9,567 nucleotides of DNA from Opitutia bacterium UBA4506. GTDB taxonomy: Bacteria; Verrucomicrobiota; Verrucomicrobiia; Opitutales; Puniceicoccaceae. Below, piece after piece: positions 1 through 6,878 of the stretch; position 1 is the stretch's first letter; the number at the start of each line of letters is the position of its first letter. A program made the translations under genes and the position numbers. Below the pieces are notes generated by a model, which was not told where the DNA came from, ran no database searches, and worked only from the letters and a program-made list of their open reading frames with translations. The stretch spans positions 1,062 to 10,628 of the forward strand of contig DGMY01000046.1 in assembly GCA_002388665.1 (NCBI GenBank), in the 5' to 3' direction.

Positions 1-66
1 CGCTGAAGGTGTGCCAGCGATTTGCGGGTGTAGTTGCATCCCTTTGGAGTTGGGGAGGGTGGGGAG

Positions 67-129
67 AACGTTAAACTTTAAACGCTAAACGTTAAACTTT
101 TAACGCTAAACGTTAAACTTTTAACGATG
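67..129. repeat. AT-rich heptamer tandem array (9 units)
   Basis: The stretch divides without gaps into nine 7-base units: AACGTTA, AACTTTA, AACGCTA, AACGTTA, AACTTTT, AACGCTA, AACGTTA, AACTTTT, AACGATG. Every unit begins with AAC. From 81 to 122 there is a higher-order 21-base period (AACGCTA, AACGTTA, AACTTTT) that occurs twice exactly. The array is much more AT-rich than the genes around it and contains the self-complementary AACGTT. It touches the next repeat array directly at base 130. No start or stop pattern suggests coding use. Its function is unknown; slippage or recombination during replication could have produced it. Confidence 0.9.
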
Positions 130-409
130 ATTGCTGACCTGTGGCCTCTGCCCTCTGGACGGTGGGGCAGGGTGACGTTTGCTAAAGCTGCACGCTACGA
201 AAGAGTTACTGCCCTCTGATCTCTGACCTCTGCCCTCTGGACGGTGGGGCAGGGTGACGTTTGCTAAAGCTGCACGCTACGAAAGAATTGCTGCCCTCTG
301 CCCTCTGCCCTCTGACCTCTGATCTCTGACCTCTGCCCTCTGGACCGTGGGGCAGGGTGACGTTTGATACAGCTGCACGCTGCGGAAGAAACGCTGCTCT
401 CTGCCTCGT
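130..409. repeat. Compound minisatellite: 54-bp constant part plus variable heptamers
   Basis: There are three full units, at 130-204, 205-286 and 287-389, and a decayed fourth at 390-409. Each unit has a 6-base lead (ATTGCT, GTTACT, ATTGCT), then n CT-rich heptamers (GCCCTCT, GACCTCT or GATCTCT), then a 48-base core. The heptamer counts are 3, 4 and 7, giving unit lengths 75, 82 and 103, which are exactly 54 + 7n. Cores 1 and 2 (157-204 and 239-286) are identical; core 3 (342-389) has several changes, for example GATACAG in place of GCTAAAG. The fourth unit keeps only a lead and two degenerate heptamers and ends five bases from the beta-mannosidase stop codon. Bases 175-198 and 257-280 recur inverted at the right end of the window. 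Confidence 0.92.
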
Positions 410-414
410 CCCGT

Positions 415-2874
415 TTAGACGTAGGAGTCAATTAGGGAGTAGATGTCTATGCGTTCTTTTGCTTCCTCCACCGAGAGTTCGCTGGGGAAGGTTACTTTTA
501 TTGTGTTTGGATCGTTTGGGTATAGGTCGATGAAGTTTTGGCTGTAGGCGCATTCCTGATTTGGGAAATCCAGTTGGACTCCTAGGTGGAGGGTTTTCGA
601 TACCAGGGTGATCTCCATTTCGGTTGCGCTTAATTTTTGCCATTTTGCCTGGATGGGTTCGTTGCGGAGGGCTAGGAATCTTGGTGAGGAGAATAGGGCA
701 GTGCGGTGAGTTGTCTCCCCCTGTTTCGGCTTTAGTTCGACCCGAAGGAAGATCGCTTCTTGGCCGTGTTTCTCGATCTCCTTCGAAAAATCCAGGGTTT
801 CTTGGAGAACCGATTGTCCATATTGCAGCTCTATTGCCCTGGCTCCTTCCTGAATGATTTCCCCGTCGAGAGTCTGAAGAGACCAGGAGAGATCCGCGGA
901 GTCATCCGTTGGGCCATCAAAGACCGTATGAATCTCGACGCCGTGCATTGAATTCCTACGCGTGTTGTTGGGGCCGACCCGTTCTTCTCCGAGAATTTTT
1001 AGGCTAAGAAGCGCCGGAGCGAAGAAACGTTTCGCCTCGAAATGGACAGCTTTCCACTTTCCTGTGTACTCGAGGCTACTCCACGAGGCGACGGGCCAGC
1101 AGTCGTTGAGTTGCCAATACAGCGCCCCCATTGTGCGGGGCATGCAGCGGCGGAAGTGTTCGATTCCGACCTTCATACAGTGCGCTTGATTGAGCTGGGA
1201 AAGGTAGCTGAGGGCGCGAAAGTCCTTTGGGTAGCGAAAGAGCCGTAGAATGTAGTCGAGGATGATTTGGTTGCCTGCACCATTCTTTTGATGTGCTTCC
1301 ATGATCGGACCGAAAGGATCGAGTTCCTCCGGACGGCAATAGGAGAGGGCGACTTCCGGGGAATTGTAGGATTGCATCCCAAACTCTGAGCAAAAGCGGA
1401 AAAACTTGGTCTCGTAGGTGTTGACTGGCTTGCGTTGGTGCCAGACCGCCCAGAAGTGCGAATCTCCGGCCGACTCGTTGTTGTGGCCTTTCTCGTAACC
1501 CTCAGGATTGTGGGGAGAGGATGGCCAGTAGGCGGTCACCCCATCAAAGCGCTCAACCGCATCAGGAAGTAATTTGTAGAAGACCGTTTCGTAGGCCTCC
1601 TTCCGTGTATCGGATTCGAGGATCTTGTGGGGCTTCTGCTCGAGCTCGTTGTTTCCGCACCAAAGGGCGAGGCAGGTGCGGTAGGACAGGCGCCGTACCT
1701 GTTGCTCCGCCTCCTCCTTTACGTTTTGGAGAAAACTCTCGTCACCGGGATAGAACCCACAGGCGAACATAAAATCCTGCCAGACCAGTAGGCCCTTCTC
1801 GTCGCAGAGATCGTAGAAGTCCTCGAACTCGTAGATTCCTCCACCCCAAACACGAATCATATTCATATGAACATCGGTGGCTGTGGTGAGCAGCTTGTCA
1901 TACCAATCGCGGTCCACCCGATGCGGGAAGCAGTCCGCAGGAATCCAGTTGGCCCCTTTGGCGAAAATTGGCCGACCATTTACGACAAATTGGAAACTCT
2001 CCCCGTACTCATCGGGGTGGCGGTCGAGTTCGATTGTACGAAGCCCGATGCGTTTCTCCCATTGGTCGATGACCTCTCCCTGATCGTTGAGTAATTCCAG
2101 GGTGATGGAGTAGAGCGGCTGATCTCCGTGTCCGTGGGGCCACCAGAGTTGCGGGTCTTTGATTATGGCCTGATTTCCCTCGAACGTCGAAACGGTTTCG
2201 CCGGCCAATGAAATCCTGCCGCGAATCGTCTCGGTACCCTCCTGAGAGAGGTAGGGAGCAAAAGTGAGTTGTACCGCTTCGGCTTGGTGGTCTTGGGTGA
2301 CCTGCACGGATTCGATTCGATTTGCCGACCAGCCCTCCAGCCGGATGGGGCGCCAGATGCCGGAACTGGCAAAACGAGGACCCCAGTCCCACCCGAAAGA
2401 GCACTGTTCCTTGCGGATGAGAGTCCGTCCGCCGACCGGTTCATTCGACTCGACCAAATCATCGACCAAAGGACGGCTGCGAATGTACTTCATCGGACTG
2501 GTGAAATATATTTCCAGTCTGTTGCTCCCTTCGCGCAGGAGATTCTTCACCGGGAAACGATGCTCGATGAACATATTGTCAACGGAGGCAATCTTCGACC
2601 CGTTCAGGGTGAGGGTGGCGACGGTATCCAGACCCGAGGCGACCAGTTCGACATTCGTTTGTTCTAGAAGGGATGCGTCGAGATCAAAATCGAGGCGATA
2701 GGTCCAATCCTCTTCTTCGAGATGTTGGAGCTTTTCCTCATTTCGACCCCAGTACGGATCGGGGATCAAATTGTGCTGAAGGAGGTCGGTGTGAACGCAA
2801 CCGGGCACCTGCGCGTCGAGCCATTGTTCACGATGGAAAAAGGTCCACCCAGAATTCAGTGATTGGGATGTCAT
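415..2874 (-). CDS. Beta-mannosidase, glycoside hydrolase family 2
   Basis: This 819-residue enzyme would hydrolyse terminal non-reducing beta-D-mannose residues from mannosides with retention of configuration. Domain order follows the GH2 beta-mannosidase plan: an N-terminal sugar-binding jelly roll (about 6-180, with the W-x-W-G-P motif WDWGP at 162-166), an immunoglobulin-like domain (about 187-285), a TIM barrel (about 290-620) and C-terminal Ig-like domains (about 640-819, including YSQNFIDLYP at 777-786, typical of the last mannosidase domain). The acid/base is expected to be E410 in WCGNNE, and the nucleophile E497 in SEFG. Both are present, so the enzyme looks active. There is no signal peptide, so it is probably cytoplasmic and acts on imported oligosaccharides. 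The ATG at 2874 begins MTSQSLNSGW, the usual family start; no clear Shine-Dalgarno precedes it. An AraC regulator is divergent, 96 bases away. GH2 members vary in aglycone preference, so the exact substrate is not known. Confidence 0.93.
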   Translation of the reverse strand: MTSQSLNSGWTFFHREQWLDAQVPGCVHTDLLQHNLIPDPYWGRNEEKLQHLEEEDWTYRLDFDLDASLLEQTNVELVASGLDTVATLTLNGSKIASVDNMFIEHRFPVKNLLREGSNRLEIYFTSPMKYIRSRPLVDDLVESNEPVGGRTLIRKEQCSFGWDWGPRFASSGIWRPIRLEGWSANRIESVQVTQDHQAEAVQLTFAPYLSQEGTETIRGRISLAGETVSTFEGNQAIIKDPQLWWPHGHGDQPLYSITLELLNDQGEVIDQWEKRIGLRTIELDRHPDEYGESFQFVVNGRPIFAKGANWIPADCFPHRVDRDWYDKLLTTATDVHMNMIRVWGGGIYEFEDFYDLCDEKGLLVWQDFMFACGFYPGDESFLQNVKEEAEQQVRRLSYRTCLALWCGNNELEQKPHKILESDTRKEAYETVFYKLLPDAVERFDGVTAYWPSSPHNPEGYEKGHNNESAGDSHFWAVWHQRKPVNTYETKFFRFCSEFGMQSYNSPEVALSYCRPEELDPFGPIMEAHQKNGAGNQIILDYILRLFRYPKDFRALSYLSQLNQAHCMKVGIEHFRRCMPRTMGALYWQLNDCWPVASWSSLEYTGKWKAVHFEAKRFFAPALLSLKILGEERVGPNNTRRNSMHGVEIHTVFDGPTDDSADLSWSLQTLDGEIIQEGARAIELQYGQSVLQETLDFSKEIEKHGQEAIFLRVELKPKQGETTHRTALFSSPRFLALRNEPIQAKWQKLSATEMEITLVSKTLHLGVQLDFPNQECAYSQNFIDLYPNDPNTIKVTFPSELSVEEAKERIDIYSLIDSYV

Positions 2875-2970
2875 AATGAAGGGGTTTCGAAATTATCGTT
2901 TGAAGGTGTGATAATGATCGATAAATTAGGGATTTCGAACCTTCATGGTATCGAAAATATCTGATTCGTT
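2875..2970. promoter_or_regulatory. Divergent promoter/operator region, beta-mannosidase and AraC gene
   Basis: This 96-base AT-rich gap lies between two divergent start codons and must hold both promoters. It contains an inverted repeat: ATGAAGG-GG-TTTCGAAAT (2876-2893) is matched by ATTTCGAACCTTCAT (2932-2946), whose reverse complement is ATGAAGGTTCGAAAT. A third related site, TATCGAAAATA, is at 2949-2959. A shorter inverted pair, TTATCG (2893-2898) and CGATAA (2919-2924), lies inside. I could not pick out convincing -35/-10 pairs on either strand. The repeated TTTCGAA boxes are good candidates for AraC operators, but this is inference. Confidence 0.55.
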
Positions 2971-3765
2971 GTGAAATCCTCCATTCATCTTCCCCTGACT
3001 ATCCATCAGGCCGCGATCTACTTTCACTCTCGGTCCGGAGGCCCGCTCTATTCAAATGTGCCTCTCGGAGAGGAGCGCATTGAGTTGGTGATTGGAGGTC
3101 GTGGATGGGTTTTGGACGACGGCAAGCATGTTGAGGTCGGTCCGGGCCAATTGGTTTGGCACATCCCGGGAGACGAAACCATCTGCCGCAGTGATCCGGC
3201 TGACCCCTATTCCTGTCTGAATATACGGTTCCGAACAAAGAGAAAACGGCCACCGCGTCGGCAGGCGCATCTATCGCATTGGGAGAGTGTGGAGTCGGCT
3301 CGCCGGTTTGCGGAGCAGGTCGTTCATTGGTATGTCGACGAGACAGTGGACCGGGAGGGATTGATCCAGTGGATCTACGGCACACTCTTGATTCAGTCAC
3401 GCCGGAGAGTGGGGCAGGCCGAAAGAAGTAACCTCTCCACCCGAACGAAACAAGTTCTCGCCGAGCTGGAGGGGGATCCTGTGGAACGGAAATCTCTGAC
3501 TGAGATCGCTCAACGGGTCGGGTGGTCGGTATCACACCTTCATGCGGTCTTTAAGAAGGAGATTGGGGCGACGCCGAACGAGATCGTCCAAGCGAGGCGA
3601 TTGCGAGGGGCGAAGGAGCGTCTGGCCACAACGGAATTGTCGATCAAAGAGGTCGCTGCGGAGTGTGGCTACAGCAACTCTGCAGCCTTTTGCCACAGCT
3701 TCCGCCAGCGAACCGGAGAGAGCCCTAAGGCCTGGCGCTTACGGCATCGCAGTGTCGGGCGGTAG
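2971..3765 (+). CDS. AraC-family transcriptional regulator with cupin-type sensor
   Basis: The 264-residue protein has the normal layout of a sugar-responsive AraC activator. The N-terminal beta-rich ligand-binding (cupin-like) part is about 8-95 (note the GPGQLVWHIPGDE segment near 58-70), then a linker/dimerisation helix region. The C-terminal AraC DNA-binding domain is about 155-258. Its two helix-turn-helix motifs lie near 176-195 (LTEIAQRVGWSVSHLHAVFK) and 224-246 (SIKEVAAECGYSNSAAFCHS), followed by the usual F-R-x-x-x-G-x-S-P-x-x-W-R ending. The start is a GTG at 2971; an in-frame stop lies just upstream (2962-2964), so the gene cannot begin earlier, and no good ribosome site is visible. 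It is divergent from the beta-mannosidase gene, its most likely target, and would sense a mannoside-derived sugar. The ligand is inferred from position only. Confidence 0.9.
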   Translation: MKSSIHLPLTIHQAAIYFHSRSGGPLYSNVPLGEERIELVIGGRGWVLDDGKHVEVGPGQLVWHIPGDETICRSDPADPYSCLNIRFRTKRKRPPRRQAHLSHWESVESARRFAEQVVHWYVDETVDREGLIQWIYGTLLIQSRRRVGQAERSNLSTRTKQVLAELEGDPVERKSLTEIAQRVGWSVSHLHAVFKKEIGATPNEIVQARRLRGAKERLATTELSIKEVAAECGYSNSAAFCHSFRQRTGESPKAWRLRHRSVGR

Positions 3766-3784
3766 AGTTCGGGGGCCCATCCGT

Positions 3785-3805
3785 TGAGAGGCTCCAGCCT
3801 ACTCA
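3785..3805. terminator. Possible bidirectional terminator hairpin between convergent genes
   Basis: TGAGAGGCT and AGCCTaCTCA can form a nine-pair stem with one bulged A around a tiny CC loop. The stem sits between the AraC stop (3765) and the serine hydrolase stop (3799-3801) and overlaps the latter by a few codons. There is no T-tract on either side, so this is only a weak candidate. Confidence 0.25.
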
Positions 3806-5337
3806 GCGACCTTTGTGAAAACGATGGGGGTGCCTTCCGCCCAATCGGTCAGTGAGGTCACCGTGCCATTCTCTTCCGTGAACTCGATGTTGATCTTTCC
3901 GGAACGCAGGTCCTCGTTCGGGTTGGTGTGGCGTCCGATGAAATCGTTCTCGCCGTCGGAATCCACCACGAGCTCAAGGGTTTGCTCGACAGTTCGTTTG
4001 AAAAAGAGGCGGTTGTTTTGAATGGTAACCGAACCGGTTCCCATGATCTCGCTGTGGTAGTCGCCCGTGTAGTCGACGAGAGGGAGAGTCGGATTGAAGG
4101 ACGCATCTGCCAGCGCTTGCCATTCCTTCTCGACCTGATTCCGGTGGGCGATGATCGCCTTGTGATTCTCGATCAACTGTGGGTCGAGATCCTCGCCTTC
4201 GATATTGGCTACGTGGTCAACGATCTTGTAGAAAATGGCTTTGCGGAATTCACAATCGTCCAGATTGGTGAGGATTCCGACCCCGAGTCCCAGTTCAGGT
4301 ACGAGCCCGACCCAAGCACTCATTCCGTCAATGTTTCCATTGTGCCAAACAATTCGGAGGCCCTGATAACTTTCGGTTACCCATCCCAGGCAGTAGGAGT
4401 GCAGGGGGAAAGGCGAGTTGCGAACCTTGCCGTTGGGGCTGATTCCCCACATCGGAGTTTGTGCAGTGTGGAGAAAACGTAGTGTTTCTTCGGAGACGAG
4501 ATCTACCTCTCCTTGTCCCAGTTGCACCTTCAACCACGGGACAAAATCCTTGGCGCTGGAAATAATCGATCCAGCAGGCCCGATATTGTGCATCTGGCGA
4601 TAGGGGACTGGAATCGGCTGTCCGTTATAATTGATCAGGTGGGGCTGGGCTACATTTGTATAGTTTTCGATTCCATCGTCTGTGGGCAGTGAGCGATCCA
4701 TGCCCAGCGGCGCAAAGATTTCCTGTGTAATGAAATCGTCCCAGGATTTATCGACCAAGTGAGGAATCATTTCACCGGCGAGAAGAAACATCGTATTCCG
4801 GTATTGGTACTGGTAGCGAAAACCCTCGTCGAATGATACATACTGGAGACGTTCGATGATCTCTTCCCGGTCGAACCCGGATCCGTACCAAAGCGATTCG
4901 GAGGCACCACTCAGGCCACTATGATTTGCCGGTAGGTCGCTCAGACGAATTTCTTCGGTAATCCATGGGTCGGAGAGTTTGAGGTCGGGATCGATGTCCC
5001 GAACGCGGGTGTTCCAACTGACCTCACCTCGATCGACCAATATCCCCAGGGCAGCGGATGTGAAGGCCTTGCTGGTTGAACCGACGGCAAAAAGAGTATT
5101 CTCGTCGACCGGATCGGAACCTCCAGCAGTCTGAACACCGTAGCCTTTTACGAGCAAGGCTTCGGCATCTTTTACGACCGCGATCGACAGGCCCGGAAGC
5201 TGCCATTCCTCCATACCGGACTCGATGTAGTCGTCCAGATTGGAGGGCAAAGGATCTTTTGCTGCAAAAGTGGTAAGCGGATTGAGTCCCGCCAGCAAAA
5301 TGAACGAAAGAGAGAGGCCGAGAGAAGTGGATTTCAT
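3799..5337 (-). CDS. Secreted serine hydrolase, class C beta-lactamase fold, with DUF3471-like C-terminus
   Basis: This 512-residue protein belongs to the beta-lactamase/CubicO group, which covers D-amino-acid peptidases, esterases and carboxypeptidase-like enzymes. Residues 1-26 form a signal peptide (lysine, hydrophobic stretch, then TTFAA), so it is exported. The three active-site motifs are visible: S87-T-S-K90 (nucleophile and base), Y179-R-N181, and H332-N-G334 in place of the KTG motif. The family's NHSGL-type segment is at 138-142. The catalytic domain runs to about 375. The C-terminal part (about 405-510, beta-rich, with DYTGDYHSE near 422-430) resembles the DUF3471 lipocalin-like domain often attached to these proteins. 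I chose the ATG at 5337 because it places the signal peptide at the N-terminus; the frame stays open to a TTG at 5373. The stop is convergent with the AraC gene. The substrate cannot be told from sequence, and true beta-lactamase activity is unlikely. Confidence 0.88.
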   Translation of the reverse strand: MKSTSLGLSLSFILLAGLNPLTTFAAKDPLPSNLDDYIESGMEEWQLPGLSIAVVKDAEALLVKGYGVQTAGGSDPVDENTLFAVGSTSKAFTSAALGILVDRGEVSWNTRVRDIDPDLKLSDPWITEEIRLSDLPANHSGLSGASESLWYGSGFDREEIIERLQYVSFDEGFRYQYQYRNTMFLLAGEMIPHLVDKSWDDFITQEIFAPLGMDRSLPTDDGIENYTNVAQPHLINYNGQPIPVPYRQMHNIGPAGSIISSAKDFVPWLKVQLGQGEVDLVSEETLRFLHTAQTPMWGISPNGKVRNSPFPLHSYCLGWVTESYQGLRIVWHNGNIDGMSAWVGLVPELGLGVGILTNLDDCEFRKAIFYKIVDHVANIEGEDLDPQLIENHKAIIAHRNQVEKEWQALADASFNPTLPLVDYTGDYHSEIMGTGSVTIQNNRLFFKRTVEQTLELVVDSDGENDFIGRHTNPNEDLRSGKINIEFTEENGTVTSLTDWAEGTPIVFTKVAE

Positions 5338-5368
5338 TGGCGGGATGCTAGGGGAGAGATCTACAACT

Positions 5369-5397
5369 GCCAAGAATTTCCGATTCTCATTCTTGGC
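5369..5397. other. Perfect 9-bp hairpin in the gap upstream of the serine hydrolase
   Basis: GCCAAGAAT (5369-5377) and ATTCTTGGC (5389-5397) are exact inverted copies with an 11-base loop. On the plus strand a T7 run follows at 5407-5413, but both flanking genes are on the minus strand, where the run becomes an A-tract before the hairpin. It may end glutamate dehydrogenase transcripts inefficiently, or structure the serine hydrolase leader, or be an operator. The gap 5338-5436 holds no gene. Confidence 0.45.
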
Positions 5398-5436
5398 CTC
5401 GCAATATTTTTTTAAGAACGCCGTGTGGATTGAGAA

Positions 5437-6759
5437 TTAGGGAAAGACGCCTCGAACCGAATAGACCTGGTTGATGTGATCGATCGCGGCTGCGTAGGAC
5501 GCTGAGCGCATGCTGCACTGTAGCCGATCTGCGGTTTGGAGAACTCTCTCTGCGGACTCCTGCATGACCTTTTGGAGTCTTTGATCCACCAGAAATTCGT
5601 CCCAAGTTTCAGCCTGTCGATTCTGCTTCCATTCAAAATAGCTGACGGTAACACCTCCCGCATTACAGAGAATTGCAGGAAGGACTTCGACTCCCTTGCT
5701 CAACAAGTGTTTTTCGGCCCGTGGAGTTGTCGGAGCGTTTGCTGCCTCCACCAGGACCTTGCATTGGATCTTTTTGGCGTTGTCGAGATCTACCATCTGT
5801 TCCAGCGCGGCGGGGATGAAAAGGTCGACGGGAGTGCTGTAGAAAGTTCCCTCGTCAATCGCTTCCGCCTCAGCGAAGTCCTTGATTCCACCGGTCTTGC
5901 GGACATGTTCGGCGAGGTTGGTGGCGTTGATGCCAGCCGAGCTGAAAATGGCCCCAGTATGATCCATGACCGCGCGGAGCTTTGCCCCACGAGCTTGAAG
6001 CAGTCGTGCTGTCCATGAGCCGACATTTCCGAACCCAATCAAGCTGTAGCTCAATTTCGGGAGGTCCAAATTCATTCCCGGGAGGAGTGCGTCGAGGACG
6101 TAGACCAAGCCCTGACCGGTTGCTTTCTCGCGACCGGCAGATCCTCCAAACTGTAGTGGTTTCCCCGTAACAATACTACTGGCGGCCACCTTTCGGGAGG
6201 ATTCGGCAAAATTGATGTACGTATCCGCCATCCACGCCATTGTTTGCGCATTGGTACCTACGTCGGGCGCGGGGATGTCGTAGTCGGGGCCGATGTTGCT
6301 ACCCAGGGCGGCAGTAAGCCGCCGGGTGACCCGTTCCAGTTCGGCAGGGCTGACGGCCCGGGGATCGAATTTGAGTGCTCCCTTGGCCCCACCGAATGGC
6401 AGTCGCGCCAGCGCGCACTTCATCGTCATCAGCAAAGCCAGAGTTTTGACCTCGTCGAGCTTGACGTTGTGGTGGTAGCGAATGCCCCCCTTGTAGGGTC
6501 CGAGGACATTGTTGTGCTGCACGCGGTACCCCTTGAACAGCTGCCAAGTGCCGTCGTCCATCTTGACGGGGCAGTGCATCATAATCTCATTCTTTGGCTG
6601 GGTGAGAATGAGCTTCAATTGATGGGGGACGCCCAGCAAATCTGCCGCCTCTAGGACGGAACTGACGGTTTGGTAGTAGAGATTGTGTTCATCGAAATGG
6701 GCACCGAGATCACTAATAATATCGTCGGCGCTTTGGTCGGGGGTCGGGGGTGTATCCAT
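5437..6759 (-). CDS. gdhA: Glutamate dehydrogenase, hexameric Glu/Leu/Phe/Val family
   Basis: The 440-residue enzyme interconverts glutamate and 2-oxoglutarate plus ammonia with a nicotinamide cofactor in the cytoplasm, linking amino-acid and carbon metabolism. Visible family signatures are K90 in GPYKGGIR (substrate carboxylate), K114 in the MTMK segment, the catalytic lysine K126 in PFGGAKG, and catalytic D166 in PAPDVGT. S373 in GGVTVSYFEW, with K90, is the pair that marks glutamate rather than leucine or phenylalanine specificity. The Rossmann motif GFGNVG is at 242-247, with an acidic D266 at the end of the second strand, which leans towards NAD. The length is normal. I prefer ATG 6759; an in-frame TTG at 6789 would add ten residues and has no support. 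A serine hydrolase lies 99 bases downstream and an oxidoreductase 119 bases upstream, with hairpins in both gaps, so it is probably its own unit. The symbol is by family; a leucine-type enzyme is unlikely. Confidence 0.9.
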   Translation of the reverse strand: MDTPPTPDQSADDIISDLGAHFDEHNLYYQTVSSVLEAADLLGVPHQLKLILTQPKNEIMMHCPVKMDDGTWQLFKGYRVQHNNVLGPYKGGIRYHHNVKLDEVKTLALLMTMKCALARLPFGGAKGALKFDPRAVSPAELERVTRRLTAALGSNIGPDYDIPAPDVGTNAQTMAWMADTYINFAESSRKVAASSIVTGKPLQFGGSAGREKATGQGLVYVLDALLPGMNLDLPKLSYSLIGFGNVGSWTARLLQARGAKLRAVMDHTGAIFSSAGINATNLAEHVRKTGGIKDFAEAEAIDEGTFYSTPVDLFIPAALEQMVDLDNAKKIQCKVLVEAANAPTTPRAEKHLLSKGVEVLPAILCNAGGVTVSYFEWKQNRQAETWDEFLVDQRLQKVMQESAERVLQTADRLQCSMRSASYAAAIDHINQVYSVRGVFP

Positions 6760-6794
6760 GCCCAATGATCGTGGTGGGAACGCGATCAATTACA

Positions 6795-6828
6795 AGAGAT
6801 TAGAATCTCTCCCCGGTCACCCGACCAA
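6795..6828 (-). promoter_or_regulatory. Candidate glutamate dehydrogenase promoter with palindromic operator
   Basis: Read on the minus strand, TTGGTC (plus 6823-6828), an 18-base spacer and TCTAAT (plus 6799-6804, five of six matches to TATAAT) resemble a sigma-70 promoter. Transcription would start about 30 bases before ATG 6759. The -10 lies in the centre of an exact palindrome, AGAGATTAGAATCTCT (6795-6810; 7-base arms, 2-base centre), as expected for a repressor site. GGTC-ACCC-GACC (6815-6826) is a second small inverted repeat. The palindrome may instead be a transcript-end hairpin of the upstream oxidoreductase gene. Confidence 0.35.
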
Positions 6829-6878
6829 TCCGATCTGAGATTTTTTAAGGGGCCGAAAGGCCAGTCGTTGGTTCGGCA

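Noticed and set aside
1..85. Open frame through the first 85 bases (ends at a stop inside the AAC heptamer array), and a minus-strand open stretch over 1-45, possibly the end of a neighbouring gene.
   Set aside because: Too short to judge, no family recognised, and the plus-strand version runs into the repeat array. I see no support for a coding end here.
67..129. Telomere-like or replication-origin iteron array.
   Set aside because: The heptamers resemble telomere repeats only in length; there is no DNA end, no replication initiator gene and no DnaA-box series in the window.
67..389. CRISPR array.
   Set aside because: The variable parts between the constant 48-base cores are themselves simple heptamer repeats, not unique spacers, unit sizes differ by multiples of 7, and there are no cas genes.
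2009..2404. Long overlapping frames (up to about 145 codons) within the beta-mannosidase gene on both strands.
   Set aside because: They are by-products of the GC-biased codon use of the real gene; no family features or start context support them.
5337..5373. TTG at 5373 as the serine hydrolase start.
   Set aside because: It would put twelve residues, including aspartate and prolines, ahead of a standard signal peptide and would start inside a hairpin; ATG 5337 is simpler.
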